A stretch of DNA of 64,000 nucleotides from an uncultured Erysipelotrichaceae bacterium (GTDB taxonomy: Bacteria; Bacillota_I; Bacilli_A; Erysipelotrichales; Erysipelotrichaceae): NCBI GenBank assembly GCA_949744505.1, contig CATJXY010000050.1, positions 27,261 through 91,260 on the forward strand. The letters are read 5' to 3'. Shown here in pieces: positions 9,106-17,548 of the stretch (the stretch's first letter is position 1; every line of letters begins with the position of its first letter). The position numbers and the translations under genes were made by a program. The notes under the pieces are model-generated. The model ran no database searches. It was not told the origin of the DNA and was given only the letters and a program-made list of their open reading frames with translations.

Positions 9106-10234
9106 TTGTATTCTTCTCCCCTTTCAATTTGTATAATTCGATTGAACTATGAAGCAAAACTGTACAAGACCGATATACAAAAATTTTTATTTTATATCCA
9201 AATTTAGCTAATTGATTAAGCATTTTACTATACGGCTCATTAATTTCGTAAATGAACATTATAAAAATTCGATTTTTCTTTTCAAATGAAGAAAAATTAG
9301 TCTTCATATAATCTATCGGGGAATATCCCGCATAATCAGAGATACAACTTAGAAAATCAAAAAGTTGGATCATATGAAGTTTTCCGGACGTCACTTCACA
9401 TAAATCATTCATTTTGTTCTTCATTGTCAGATTTGTTGCCATACCAAAAGGAATTTGATAACGATATGCTTCCTTTATCATAAACGCAATCATTTCAATA
9501 GAATTTTCAACAAATTCATCATAATCATGCTGAAAACGATCTTTATATTCAGCAAAAAGAAATGCAACAATTTCCGTATCTGAAGTAGCATCATATTTTT
9601 TAACTAATAATCGATTAGACTTTGCACTGGCTTTCCAATCAATATCCTTCATGCTATCTCTTTGATCATATTCACGAACTCCCGAATAAAATATTGGGTC
9701 TTGAAGTATCCAACGAGATATAATTTGATTTCCTTGAAAAGAATTGGAATCAACAAAAGAAGATACTTCTTTATTTCCTCTTGGATGTACAAGGATCACT
9801 GTTTCTTGATTTTCAATCAAAGAAACATTTCTTATTCCAACGAAATCTAAAAGTCGAACACTAACACGCAAAAGATAATAACCTCTTTTTCGGGGAATAA
9901 ACTTAATTCTTTTTTTCACTTTTTGATAACTCAAAAGAGACGTTGTAATTGTATAAACATATGTTGTTTGATCAATTTTCTCGGCTTGTACTATTTTTTT
10001 ATCTGTTTCAATTTCAAAAGATGTAGGTAAAGTAAAAATAATTTTGATAACGGGAAGAATCAACAATTTTTTATTCGTAATCTCAAAAGAATAAACAAGC
10101 GGATTTTCTATGCTGACTCTTTGTTTGTCAATACTGCTTTTTACTTCAACTTTATCACAACAATGCTTAGTAAAATAGTTTGCGAATAAAAGCACTGCGC
10201 CAAGAAATAAAAGTGCTGTACTAAATATTTGCAT
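9089..10234 (-). CDS. DUF58 domain protein
   Basis: 381 aa. An N-terminal hydrophobic segment (residues 4-19) anchors it. Residues about 30-130 form a beta-rich region, and the DUF58 core begins near 185 with REYDQRDSMKDIDWKASAKSNRLLVKKYD, the family hallmark (given here only to identify it: positions about 188-216, key residues D, W and K). DUF58 proteins have a degenerate von Willebrand A-like fold and accompany MoxR ATPases, which are thought to remodel them. It begins two bases after the moxR stop and overlaps the next gene. Confidence 0.85.
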   Translation of the reverse strand: MQIFSTALLFLGAVLLFANYFTKHCCDKVEVKSSIDKQRVSIENPLVYSFEITNKKLLILPVIKIIFTLPTSFEIETDKKIVQAEKIDQTTYVYTITTSLLSYQKVKKRIKFIPRKRGYYLLRVSVRLLDFVGIRNVSLIENQETVILVHPRGNKEVSSFVDSNSFQGNQIISRWILQDPIFYSGVREYDQRDSMKDIDWKASAKSNRLLVKKYDATSDTEIVAFLFAEYKDRFQHDYDEFVENSIEMIAFMIKEAYRYQIPFGMATNLTMKNKMNDLCEVTSGKLHMIQLFDFLSCISDYAGYSPIDYMKTNFSSFEKKNRIFIMFIYEINEPYSKMLNQLAKFGYKIKIFVYRSCTVLLHSSIELYKLKGEKNTNESYQ

Positions 10235-10236
10235 CC

Positions 10237-11187
10237 TTATTGCCCTTTAAAGTCTTCTGTAGGAGCTTTAACATCCTTTAAAATTTCCTCTATAATTGAA
10301 GAAGGATTATTTTCATCAGAAAAAGTTAAATGATTTAAGACAATGCGATGAGAAAACACATACGGTGCCAACAATTTAACATCATCCGGAAGTATATAAG
10401 AACGTCCTTTGATTGCTGCATATGCTTTCAAGCATTTAACCATTTGTAGCGAAGCACGTGCACTGACTCCCAATGAAACAGCGGAATGATTTCTTGTTGC
10501 CTGGGCAAGATCAACAACATATGAATAAATTGCATCACTCACAATCACGTTTTCTACTTCTTTTTTCAACATTTCTAAATCGTTCACTTCAATAACACAT
10601 TGAATTTCATCAATCACATTTCTTGAACTATGATTTTTCAAAAGGCGAATTTCATCCTCTTTGCTTTGATACCCCAAACTCATTTTGATCATAAAACGAT
10701 CAAGTTGTGCTTCCGGAAGAGGAAAAGTCCCTGTATTTTCTACCGGATTTTCTGTTGCCATAACAAAAAACGGTGAATTCAATTTTAATGTTGTTCCGTC
10801 AATACTTATTTGTCTTTCTTCCATTGCTTCAAGAAGTGCAGATTGGGTACGAGGAGCTGCACGGTTAATTTCATCTGCTAAAATCATTTGAGAAAAAAGC
10901 GGTCCTTTTCTAAATTCAAAATCTCCCTTAACTTGGTTATAAAAATTTATTCCAATTAAATCACTTGGTATTAAATCAGGTGTAAATTGAATTCGCTTAA
11001 ATTCCACATTCAAACTTTTAGCAATTGTTTTTGCCAACATTGTTTTTCCTGTACCCGGAACATCTTCCAATAAAACATGCCCTTCTGACAAAAGACACAT
11101 AAAAATTAAATCACTTGCTTGTTCGCATCCAACCATCACTTGGCTTACATTATTTCTTAATTTTTCTGATAATTCACAAACTCTCAT
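10237..11187 (-). CDS. MoxR-family AAA+ ATPase
   Basis: 316 aa. Walker A GTGKT in LLEDVPGTGKTMLAK (about residues 36-50), Walker B MILADEIN (about 100-107), then ALLEAMEERQ, a MoxR signature, sensor 1 MATENP and sensor 2 in the C-terminal helical domain. MoxR proteins act as chaperone-like ATPases that activate or assemble partner complexes containing VWA or DUF58 domains, here the next gene. It is first in a three-gene operon. The start follows AAGAGAGG. Confidence 0.9.
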   Translation of the reverse strand: MRVCELSEKLRNNVSQVMVGCEQASDLIFMCLLSEGHVLLEDVPGTGKTMLAKTIAKSLNVEFKRIQFTPDLIPSDLIGINFYNQVKGDFEFRKGPLFSQMILADEINRAAPRTQSALLEAMEERQISIDGTTLKLNSPFFVMATENPVENTGTFPLPEAQLDRFMIKMSLGYQSKEDEIRLLKNHSSRNVIDEIQCVIEVNDLEMLKKEVENVIVSDAIYSYVVDLAQATRNHSAVSLGVSARASLQMVKCLKAYAAIKGRSYILPDDVKLLAPYVFSHRIVLNHLTFSDENNPSSIIEEILKDVKAPTEDFKGQ

Positions 11188-11245
11188 AAAAAACCTCTCT
11201 TTGTTTTATAAATTTTATCACTTTTTACAAGATAAATGTATAAAA

Positions 11246-11265
11246 AAAGGAGTTTTTACTCCTTT
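11246..11265 (-). terminator. Terminator of the yqeH to dedA operon
   Basis: AAAGGAGT and ACTCCTTT arms around TTTT. In the minus transcript it is followed by TTTT, and it overlaps the last codons of the DedA-like gene. Confidence 0.7.
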
Positions 11266-11840
11266 ATCTTAAATTGAAAATCAAAATTTCTTTTTATCAA
11301 AAGAAAAATAGCAAGCATAATTCCTATAAAAATCCATCCCTGCCAACTATTGCTAAAACGATATCCCATAACATTGAAAAAAACAATGATAAAAATAAAA
11401 ATTATTTTTGCAACAGGAATAAGTTTAAAAAATGAAGATATTTTAAAATCCGAAAAACCTAGTATAACATTAAATAAATTTCCCGGTGCAAACGGACAAC
11501 AATAAATCAGAAAAACATTAAATTCATTTAAAACAGGAATACGTTTTTTAGAAATTTGAGTAGACTTTTTAGTTTTTAAAAATATAGGTTTAATAATTTT
11601 TCTAACAATCACAAATACCAATAAGTTTCCAAGCGTTGTTCCAATCCATGAAGCAATCGTTCCTTTTACAATCCCGTAAACCGCTAAATTAAATGTAATA
11701 ATAGCCAACAATGGTAATACCGGAAAAAAAGATTCAAGACATGCAAGACATAATGGTGCCAACAAGCCAAAACTTCTAAGTTGTTCAAGGACATTAAGCC
11801 AAAATTCAATTGAGCTTATATCCATCAACAAATCTCTCAT
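11256..11840 (-). CDS. DedA/VTT-domain membrane protein
   Basis: 194 aa with about five hydrophobic helices. The middle contains the conserved re-entrant pattern CPFAPGNLFNVILGFSD near residues 115-131 and G/T-rich TTLGNLL near 68-74, as in the VTT (DedA, TMEM41/64) superfamily. These proteins are linked to lipid flipping such as undecaprenyl phosphate or phosphatidylethanolamine recycling. The start ATG overlaps the mtnN stop by one base (TAATG); a second ATG at 11825 is possible. It is the last gene of the ribosome-assembly operon. Confidence 0.75.
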   Translation of the reverse strand: MRDLLMDISSIEFWLNVLEQLRSFGLLAPLCLACLESFFPVLPLLAIITFNLAVYGIVKGTIASWIGTTLGNLLVFVIVRKIIKPIFLKTKKSTQISKKRIPVLNEFNVFLIYCCPFAPGNLFNVILGFSDFKISSFFKLIPVAKIIFIFIIVFFNVMGYRFSNSWQGWIFIGIMLAIFLLIKRNFDFQFKIKE

Positions 11841-12541
11841 TAAATAGTATCAAATCCCTCTAATTGATCAACAACTTTATAGCACCATTCCGCACTTCTC
11901 TTTGACGCAATAACAACATATTCATCAAAAGCCAAATCATTATTTTCTCTGAGTGTGATATCAGAAAGAGATCGTATAATAACAAACGGTTTATTAAAGT
12001 GTGTAGCTACTTGAGCCACTGCTGCCGCTTCCATTTCCGCACAAAGTGCCTCAGGATAATATTTTAAAATTTCTGAAACTTGTTTTTCATTATAAATAAA
12101 ACTATCTCCGGATACCATCGGCCCCACCCAAACTCTGTCTTTACTATTTATAACACTTTTAATTGCTTTCACATATCGTTCATCAGCACAATAACATGTC
12201 TTCGTTTGATCAAACCCTCTTGGCCAATTAAACGGAGTCACATCTACATCATGATGAGCTACTTTCGTGGATACAACAACATCCAAAACTTCCTCATCAT
12301 CTTTTAATCCTCCCGCTGTACCGATATTAATCAATCCCTTTACATCATAATGTTCACACAGTACGGTTGTCGTCATCGCAGCAGCGACTTTAGCGACTCC
12401 GCTTTTCATAATTACAACCGGGGTATGATTCATAATTCCTTCATAAAAATCAATGTTGTGGTATCGATTATGCTTCACATTCTTTGTAACATTCAGTATT
12501 TCCTGAATTTCTTCATCCATGGCGCCTATTATTCCGATCAT
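11840..12541 (-). CDS. mtnN: 5'-methylthioadenosine/S-adenosylhomocysteine nucleosidase
   Basis: 233 aa, normal family length. Begins MIGIIGAMDEEI, the family N-terminus in which E12 acts in water activation. GLINIGTAGGL (around residue 75), SGDSFI, CAEMEAAAVAQVA (catalytic E and purine contacts) and IIRSLSDITL with the catalytic Asp follow. It cleaves MTA and SAH to adenine and a thioribose sugar, detoxifying SAM by-products. Placement directly after a SAM methyltransferase gene (one-base TAATG overlap) fits that job, because the methyltransferase makes SAH. Confidence 0.95.
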   Translation of the reverse strand: MIGIIGAMDEEIQEILNVTKNVKHNRYHNIDFYEGIMNHTPVVIMKSGVAKVAAAMTTTVLCEHYDVKGLINIGTAGGLKDDEEVLDVVVSTKVAHHDVDVTPFNWPRGFDQTKTCYCADERYVKAIKSVINSKDRVWVGPMVSGDSFIYNEKQVSEILKYYPEALCAEMEAAAVAQVATHFNKPFVIIRSLSDITLRENNDLAFDEYVVIASKRSAEWCYKVVDQLEGFDTI

Positions 12542-13245
12542 TATTTTTTCCTCCCTACTATAAAAATCTTTTCTCCGCTAGTAATCCCTTCTTTATCAAA
12601 ATCTGTTTTACATTCCACGGCAAAACCGATTTTTTCCATCATTTTGATGATTTCTAACGGATCAAAAACCATTTGAAGATGTTCTTCTTCCTCAAGACCA
12701 TTCGGTGTATAAAATGCAAGATGCTGATAAATTTTATTATCTTCACTATTTATTGTCCATTGATAGCCGACTTCATCATCAAGCATCCCTTCTTCAATAT
12801 ATTCATCTTCAAATTCTTTCAGTCTATCTAATGAATGCATATCAAATAAAAATACACCTTTTTCATGAAGATGACTGTAAACATTTTCAAATAAAAGAGC
12901 CACTTCTTCATAGCTTTCGAGATAATTAAAACTATCGCAATAACAACAAATTGTATCAAATTTTTTATCTGTCGTAAAATTTAACATATTCATGACTTCA
13001 AAAGAAAGATTCGGTAATACAGGTCTCTTGTTTGCTTCTTCAATCATCTTTTCAGATAAATCCGTTGCCATAACATTTTTACCATTCTCAGCAAGTTTAT
13101 AAGCAAGATCTCCGCAACCACAAGCTAATTCTAAGAATTCATTTCCTCTACAATGTTCCATTGTAAAGTCAAACCATCTTAAAACCGCTTCTTCTTCTTG
13201 AATCAAAGTTTCATAATACTTGGCAAGTGCATCATATCGACTCAT
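12541..13245 (-). CDS. YqeM-like class I SAM-dependent methyltransferase
   Basis: 234 aa. SAM-binding motif I is LELACGCGDLA (about residues 37-47), motif II VMATDLSEKMIE, and FDTICCYCDSFNYL marks motif IV. This is a cytoplasmic class I methyltransferase in the same operon position as B. subtilis yqeM (after rsfS). The substrate is unknown in the family. It overlaps rsfS by four bases and mtnN by one, so translation is coupled. Confidence 0.85.
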   Translation of the reverse strand: MSRYDALAKYYETLIQEEEAVLRWFDFTMEHCRGNEFLELACGCGDLAYKLAENGKNVMATDLSEKMIEEANKRPVLPNLSFEVMNMLNFTTDKKFDTICCYCDSFNYLESYEEVALLFENVYSHLHEKGVFLFDMHSLDRLKEFEDEYIEEGMLDDEVGYQWTINSEDNKIYQHLAFYTPNGLEEEEHLQMVFDPLEIIKMMEKIGFAVECKTDFDKEGITSGEKIFIVGRKK

Positions 13246-13577
13246 TGTAATCCCCTAATTCTTTTGACATCGCCCCATAAAGTTTCTAAATCATAAATAC
13301 TTCTCTCTTCTGCCACAAATAAATGAACAATGACATCATAACAATCAAGTAAGATCCAACGAGAATCTTTTCCTTCTATACTTTTTAATTTATATCCAGC
13401 TTTATAAACAGCTTCTTCAATATATTCAGCCAAGGCATTATTCAGTCTTAAATTGCTCGCAGTTGCAATAACAAAATAGTCTGTTATTGGATTTTTATTT
13501 TCGAAATCTAAAACAACAATATCTTCTTCTTGCTTTGAATTTAAATTACTTAAAATAATTTGTAATAATTCGTTCAC
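13242..13577 (-). CDS. rsfS: Ribosomal silencing factor RsfS
   Basis: 111 aa. The family core is complete: VVLDFENKNPITDYFVIATA, IEGKDSRWILLDCYDVIVHLF and the final RSIYDLETLWGD (each within residues 20-105). RsfS binds uL14 on the 50S subunit and blocks joining with 30S during starvation. The start is GTG at 13577, overlapping the yqeK stop as GTGA and preceded by AAAGGAG. It sits between yqeK and yqeM, as in Bacillus. Confidence 0.95.
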   Translation of the reverse strand: MNELLQIILSNLNSKQEEDIVVLDFENKNPITDYFVIATASNLRLNNALAEYIEEAVYKAGYKLKSIEGKDSRWILLDCYDVIVHLFVAEERSIYDLETLWGDVKRIRGLQ

Positions 13578-14389
13578 ACTTTTTCTCCTTTTAAAAATTT
13601 TTGTTGATTGCTTTTAACATCGATTGCACCTTCTTTTAAACTTCTTTTGGCAATCGCAAGTTGATCATCAATATTATACCCTCTGCCCGGATCAATCTTA
13701 TCCGCAATAAAAATAATTCTGCTTAAATTTCCTTTATGATCTCCCAATACATGATGTCTTACCGCATTGATAACTTTTTTATCTCTCAATCGCATGATAT
13801 GCTTTAATACATATTCAGCTGTAAATTGGTGCCAAATCTTCGGGGAAAGCGAAATATATTGCGGATAAAAGAATTTCATAATTTGTTTTGCAGCTTCTTC
13901 CTCCATATTCTTACATAAATCATGAAGCATTCCGGCTTGCTCTGCTTTTTTCTCGTCTACATGATGAATAACGGCTAATTCTTTAGCTAACTTAGTCATA
14001 GAACGTACATGTGCTGCTCTTTTTTCAATACACCAAGCATCAACAATCTGATCTAAATATAAAATATGATTATTTAAATAAAAATTCACACTGTTACAAG
14101 TTTTATTAAAGTGACCCTCACGCACCAACTTTTCATCATTTTCTTCAATAGGAATGATTTGTATTTCATCTTTATTAAATTTACAATCACATAAAAGTTT
14201 CATTTTTCGATACGGTTTAATTGCCAGTTTAACCATTTCAACACGATCTTTATAAGAAGCAATTCCTTTTTCATCCACTCTAAAAAAAACAATTTGAAAC
14301 TTTTTATTTTTTAAAAATTTTTTCGCAAGTTCTATATGCTGATTTGTAATTGGATCGAAAGAACCCTTTAAACAAACCGCTTTAATCAT
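13574..14389 (-). CDS. yqeK: YqeK-type HD phosphohydrolase with a degenerate NadD-like N-terminal domain
   Basis: 271 aa from the ATG at 14389 after TTGAGGT. Residues 1-110 resemble a nucleotidyltransferase: KGSFDPITNQH matches GGTFDPIHxGH of NadD, but the HxGH motif reads TNQH and the C-terminal ISSTxIR motif cannot be found. Residues about 120-271 are a normal YqeK: a first-helix H, MLHDLCKN with the HD pair, HH in AVRHHVLGDH, and ADKIDPGR. YqeK cleaves diadenosine tetraphosphate to ADP. The fusion suggests that NAD adenylyltransferase activity has been lost here and must come from another gene. It overlaps yhbY and rsfS. Confidence 0.8.
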   Translation of the reverse strand: MIKAVCLKGSFDPITNQHIELAKKFLKNKKFQIVFFRVDEKGIASYKDRVEMVKLAIKPYRKMKLLCDCKFNKDEIQIIPIEENDEKLVREGHFNKTCNSVNFYLNNHILYLDQIVDAWCIEKRAAHVRSMTKLAKELAVIHHVDEKKAEQAGMLHDLCKNMEEEAAKQIMKFFYPQYISLSPKIWHQFTAEYVLKHIMRLRDKKVINAVRHHVLGDHKGNLSRIIFIADKIDPGRGYNIDDQLAIAKRSLKEGAIDVKSNQQKFLKGEKV

Positions 14390-14678
14390 TTGGTACCTCA
14401 ATGACATGATGCTTTTTACTTGGACGATATAGAAGAATGGTTCTTCCGATTACTTGAACAACTTCACTATGCGTATTTGCTGCCAAATCAAAGGTTAACT
14501 CTTCAAAATCTTCAACGCATGACTTTAAAACATTTACCTTTACTAATTCGTGTGCTTCCAATGAATCACTCACTGTGTTAAATAAATTATAAGAAAGTCC
14601 ATCTTTTCCGATTTGAAATAACGATTTCTTCTTATTTCCGATAGCTCTTAAATATTTTTTTTGTTTATTTGTTAACAT
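14382..14678 (-). CDS. yhbY: YhbY-family CRM-domain RNA-binding protein
   Basis: 98 aa, the whole protein being one CRM domain. Begins MLTNKQKKYLRAIG, a typical YhbY start, with the RNA-binding loop in QIGKDGL and the end strand VQVIGRTILLYRPS. YhbY binds pre-50S particles and helps ribosome assembly. It lies one base after yqeH and overlaps yqeK, in the conserved Firmicutes order. Confidence 0.95.
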   Translation of the reverse strand: MLTNKQKKYLRAIGNKKKSLFQIGKDGLSYNLFNTVSDSLEAHELVKVNVLKSCVEDFEELTFDLAANTHSEVVQVIGRTILLYRPSKKHHVIEVPND

Positions 14679-14679
14679 A

Positions 14680-15738
14680 TTATATCATCGCCTTTCTAAT
14701 TTCTACCCTTACATTTTCAGGAACATATAGTTCAATTGATTTTACTGTTCCACTTATCGAACACCATCCCAAACCATGAATAACAAGATCAAATTTTTCT
14801 TTCATTGGTTTGAATGTTACTTTTCTAAAATGATGAAAATCAGATTTTGAACATGGTTTCAGCATTTCTCCATAATGATTCTCCCATAATAAATCGGCAT
14901 TTTCTATTTTACCACGATGAATTTGAAGCTGATTGCTCATAAAGAATACAGCACTTCCTTTGATTCTTTCAAGATCAATCCTTGCCAATCCCCCAATTGC
15001 AAAACTTTGATTACCATAAACTTGAAAAATAATAGGTTTCACACTCTTAGCGCAAATAATCGTTTTTAAATCTTTATCTGCCACTTCATTCAACATACTG
15101 CCTTTATTTTCAAGCCCTGGTGTGTCATAAAATACATATTCACTAGACTCAATTTTATTTAAGTTCAATGTTGTACCGGGATAACGAGAAACAGTTAGAA
15201 TTCGTTCATTCCCCAACAATGCATTTATTAAAGTACTTTTCCCTGCATTCGCTTTTCCAACAAAAACAACATGATTTCCTTTTTTATATTTGGTGATGGA
15301 ATCCAATACTTGTTCTCTTCCATCTTTTCCAAATGATCCTGTAATTACTAAATCTTGAATCCGAATATTCAATTCATCACATCTTCTTAAGACAAATTCC
15401 TTAATTTTTTGTAAAGACATCGTATCTGGTAAAATATCTCTTTTTGTTCCCACCATTAATACAGGATACTTTTTCAATTTTTCTTGCAATGCTACTATCA
15501 TATTGGATTCGAAATCAAATAAATCTACTACCCAAACAATCAAAGCATTTTCGAGTTTATCAATCTCATTCAAGCTCGTTTCATCGTCTATTCCCTGTGT
15601 CATTGAAATTGTTAAATCATCATAATGTGTAATTCTATAACATCTTTGACAATAATCACTATTTTCTTTTGGGGTATATCCTATTTTTTTTGGTTCATCA
15701 TATTGTAGTTCCACACCACAACCAATACATTTTTTCAT
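14680..15738 (-). CDS. yqeH: Ribosome biogenesis GTPase YqeH
   Basis: 352 aa. An N-terminal zinc finger (CIGCGVEL ... CQRC, residues 4-34) is followed by a circularly permuted GTPase: G4-like GTKRD near residue 98 comes before G1 GKANAGKST near 160, then PGTTLN and DTPG. YqeH is needed for 30S maturation. The G4 motif is TKRD rather than NKRD, which is tolerated in this family. It is the first gene of a seven-gene operon with a clear promoter. Confidence 0.95.
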   Translation of the reverse strand: MKKCIGCGVELQYDEPKKIGYTPKENSDYCQRCYRITHYDDLTISMTQGIDDETSLNEIDKLENALIVWVVDLFDFESNMIVALQEKLKKYPVLMVGTKRDILPDTMSLQKIKEFVLRRCDELNIRIQDLVITGSFGKDGREQVLDSITKYKKGNHVVFVGKANAGKSTLINALLGNERILTVSRYPGTTLNLNKIESSEYVFYDTPGLENKGSMLNEVADKDLKTIICAKSVKPIIFQVYGNQSFAIGGLARIDLERIKGSAVFFMSNQLQIHRGKIENADLLWENHYGEMLKPCSKSDFHHFRKVTFKPMKEKFDLVIHGLGWCSISGTVKSIELYVPENVRVEIRKAMI

Positions 15739-15809
15739 ATTTTCCTCTAGTTTTGTTTGATAAAATCAAATCAACCAAACCATTTCTTTCTCTTCATTTA
15801 TTCTTCTTT

Positions 15810-15838
15810 ATTATAGTGGAAGGAGTCTTTTTTTACAA
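15810..15838 (-). promoter_or_regulatory. Promoter of the yqeH operon
   Basis: Minus strand: -35 TTGTAA (15838-15833), 17-base spacer, -10 TATAAT (15815-15810). Confidence 0.75.
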
Positions 15839-15872
15839 TTATAAAGTTTTATGGTTCAAAATATAAGTTCTT

Positions 15873-15881
15873 TGTTATAAT
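15873..15881 (+). promoter_or_regulatory. Extended -10 promoter of the FAD-dependent protein gene
   Basis: TGTTATAAT (TGn-TATAAT) with no good -35. Transcription would start near 15888, only about ten bases before the ATG at 15898, so the mRNA leader is very short or absent. Confidence 0.55.
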
Positions 15882-15897
15882 AAATGCGGTGATAAAA

Positions 15898-17475
15898 ATG
15901 ATTAAAATTACGCAATTAAAATGTCCTTTAGATACACCAACGAGTGAATTGAATACTCTTGTTGCAAAGAAATTAAAAATAAGTATTCAAGAAATCCAAA
16001 GGTTAATTATATTAAAAGAGTCAATTGATGCCAGAAAAGAAAATTGTTTTTTTGTTTATTCAATTGCTTGTGAAATAAAAAATGAAGAAAAGATTTTAAG
16101 AAAAAAAATCGCGAATGTTTCTCGCTATATTCCACAAACTTATGAATTACCAACAGTAAATGCCACACAGTTTACTAATCGGCCTATCGTTGTCGGATTT
16201 GGTCCTTGTGGAATTTTTGCCGCATTGATTCTTGCCGAAGCCGGATTAAGCCCTTTAATTTTCGAACGCGGCTCTTCTATGGATAAACGTATTGAACAAG
16301 TAGAAGAGTTTTGGAAAACAGGGATATTGAATGAAGAATGTAATGTTCAATTTGGTGAAGGGGGTGCAGGAACTTTTTCAGATGGAAAACTGACCACACG
16401 AGTCAAAGATCCACGAATCATTAAAGTAAATGAAGAATTAATCGAAGCCGGTGCTGATGAAGAAATTCGTTATAGTGCTTACCCCCATATTGGAACGGAT
16501 CATCTGCGTAGAATTGTAAAGAACCTGCGTAGAAAAATCGAATTGCTTGGTGGTGAAATTATTTTTGATACTCCTGTAGAAGATTTTGTTATCAGTCATG
16601 ATGAAATTATGGCTATAAAAGTTAAAGATCAACTCATCTATAGCAATCATGTTATTTTAGCAATCGGCCATAGTGCTCAAGATACATTTATCACTTTGAA
16701 CAATCGCCATGTCAATATGCAAGCAAAAAATTTTGCAGTAGGTGTCCGTGTAGAACATCATCAAACATTAATCAATAAAAGTCAGTATGGAGAATTTGCA
16801 GATCATCCTCGTTTAAAATCTGCCGAATATCACTTGAGTCATACTTCGTCTAAAGGTCGTGGTGTTTATTCATTTTGTATGTGTCCAGGAGGCCTCGTTG
16901 TTCCAAGCAGTTCAGAAAAGAATCATCTTGTGATTAATGGTATGAGCTATAAAGCTAGAGATAAAGAAAATGCTAATAGTGCCATCCTAGTACAAGTAAC
17001 AACTGATGACTTTGGTAATGGTGTTTTAGATGGACTGAATTATCAAAGATCTTTAGAGAAAAAAGCTTACGAGTTAGGTGGTGGAAATTTCGTAGCACCT
17101 ATTCAAACTGTTTCTGATTTTTTAGATCATCGTTGCTCAGATCATTTAGGAAATATTAAGCCAACCTATTCATTAGGTACAAAATTTGTAGATTTACATA
17201 CTTGTTTCAGCAAAGACATCTGTCTCAGTTTGGAAGAAGGATTAAAAAACTTTGATAAAAAAATCCCCGGCTTTGCCAGCAAAGATGCAGTTATGACCGC
17301 AATTGAATCACGAAGCAGTTCTCCAATCCGTATCAATCGTAATGAGAATTGTCAAAGCACAAATGTTAAAGGATTGTTTCCTGCCGGAGAAGGTGCAGGA
17401 TATGCCGGGGGAATCGTATCTAGTGCCATTGATGGAATTAGATGTGCAGAAGCATTAATTAAATCATTAAAGTAA
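15898..17475 (+). CDS. FAD-dependent NAD(P)/FAD dehydrogenase-like protein (COG2509)
   Basis: 525 aa from ATG 15898, preceded by GGTGAT; a GTG at 15889 is the alternative. Residues 1-80 form a small alpha/beta domain. The FAD-binding Rossmann motif VGFGPCGIFAALILAEAG follows near residue 100, then NVQFGEGGAGTFSDGKL and, near the end, FPAGEGAGYAGGI, where the flavin ring is held. This is the COG2509 uncharacterized dehydrogenase family. The substrate is unknown. It stands alone, diverging from yqeH and ending in its own terminator. Confidence 0.85.
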   Translation: MIKITQLKCPLDTPTSELNTLVAKKLKISIQEIQRLIILKESIDARKENCFFVYSIACEIKNEEKILRKKIANVSRYIPQTYELPTVNATQFTNRPIVVGFGPCGIFAALILAEAGLSPLIFERGSSMDKRIEQVEEFWKTGILNEECNVQFGEGGAGTFSDGKLTTRVKDPRIIKVNEELIEAGADEEIRYSAYPHIGTDHLRRIVKNLRRKIELLGGEIIFDTPVEDFVISHDEIMAIKVKDQLIYSNHVILAIGHSAQDTFITLNNRHVNMQAKNFAVGVRVEHHQTLINKSQYGEFADHPRLKSAEYHLSHTSSKGRGVYSFCMCPGGLVVPSSSEKNHLVINGMSYKARDKENANSAILVQVTTDDFGNGVLDGLNYQRSLEKKAYELGGGNFVAPIQTVSDFLDHRCSDHLGNIKPTYSLGTKFVDLHTCFSKDICLSLEEGLKNFDKKIPGFASKDAVMTAIESRSSSPIRINRNENCQSTNVKGLFPAGEGAGYAGGIVSSAIDGIRCAEALIKSLK

Positions 17476-17500
17476 AAAAGGAAGTTTCATCTTCCTTTTT
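17475..17500 (+). terminator. Terminator of the FAD-dependent protein gene
   Basis: AAAAAGGAAG and CTTCCTTTTT arms around TTTCAT, immediately after the stop. The A-rich left arm lets it work in both directions. Confidence 0.8.
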
Positions 17501-17548
17501 CATTTTGATATACTATTTATCAAAAAGATAAATAAACCAATCTTTAAT

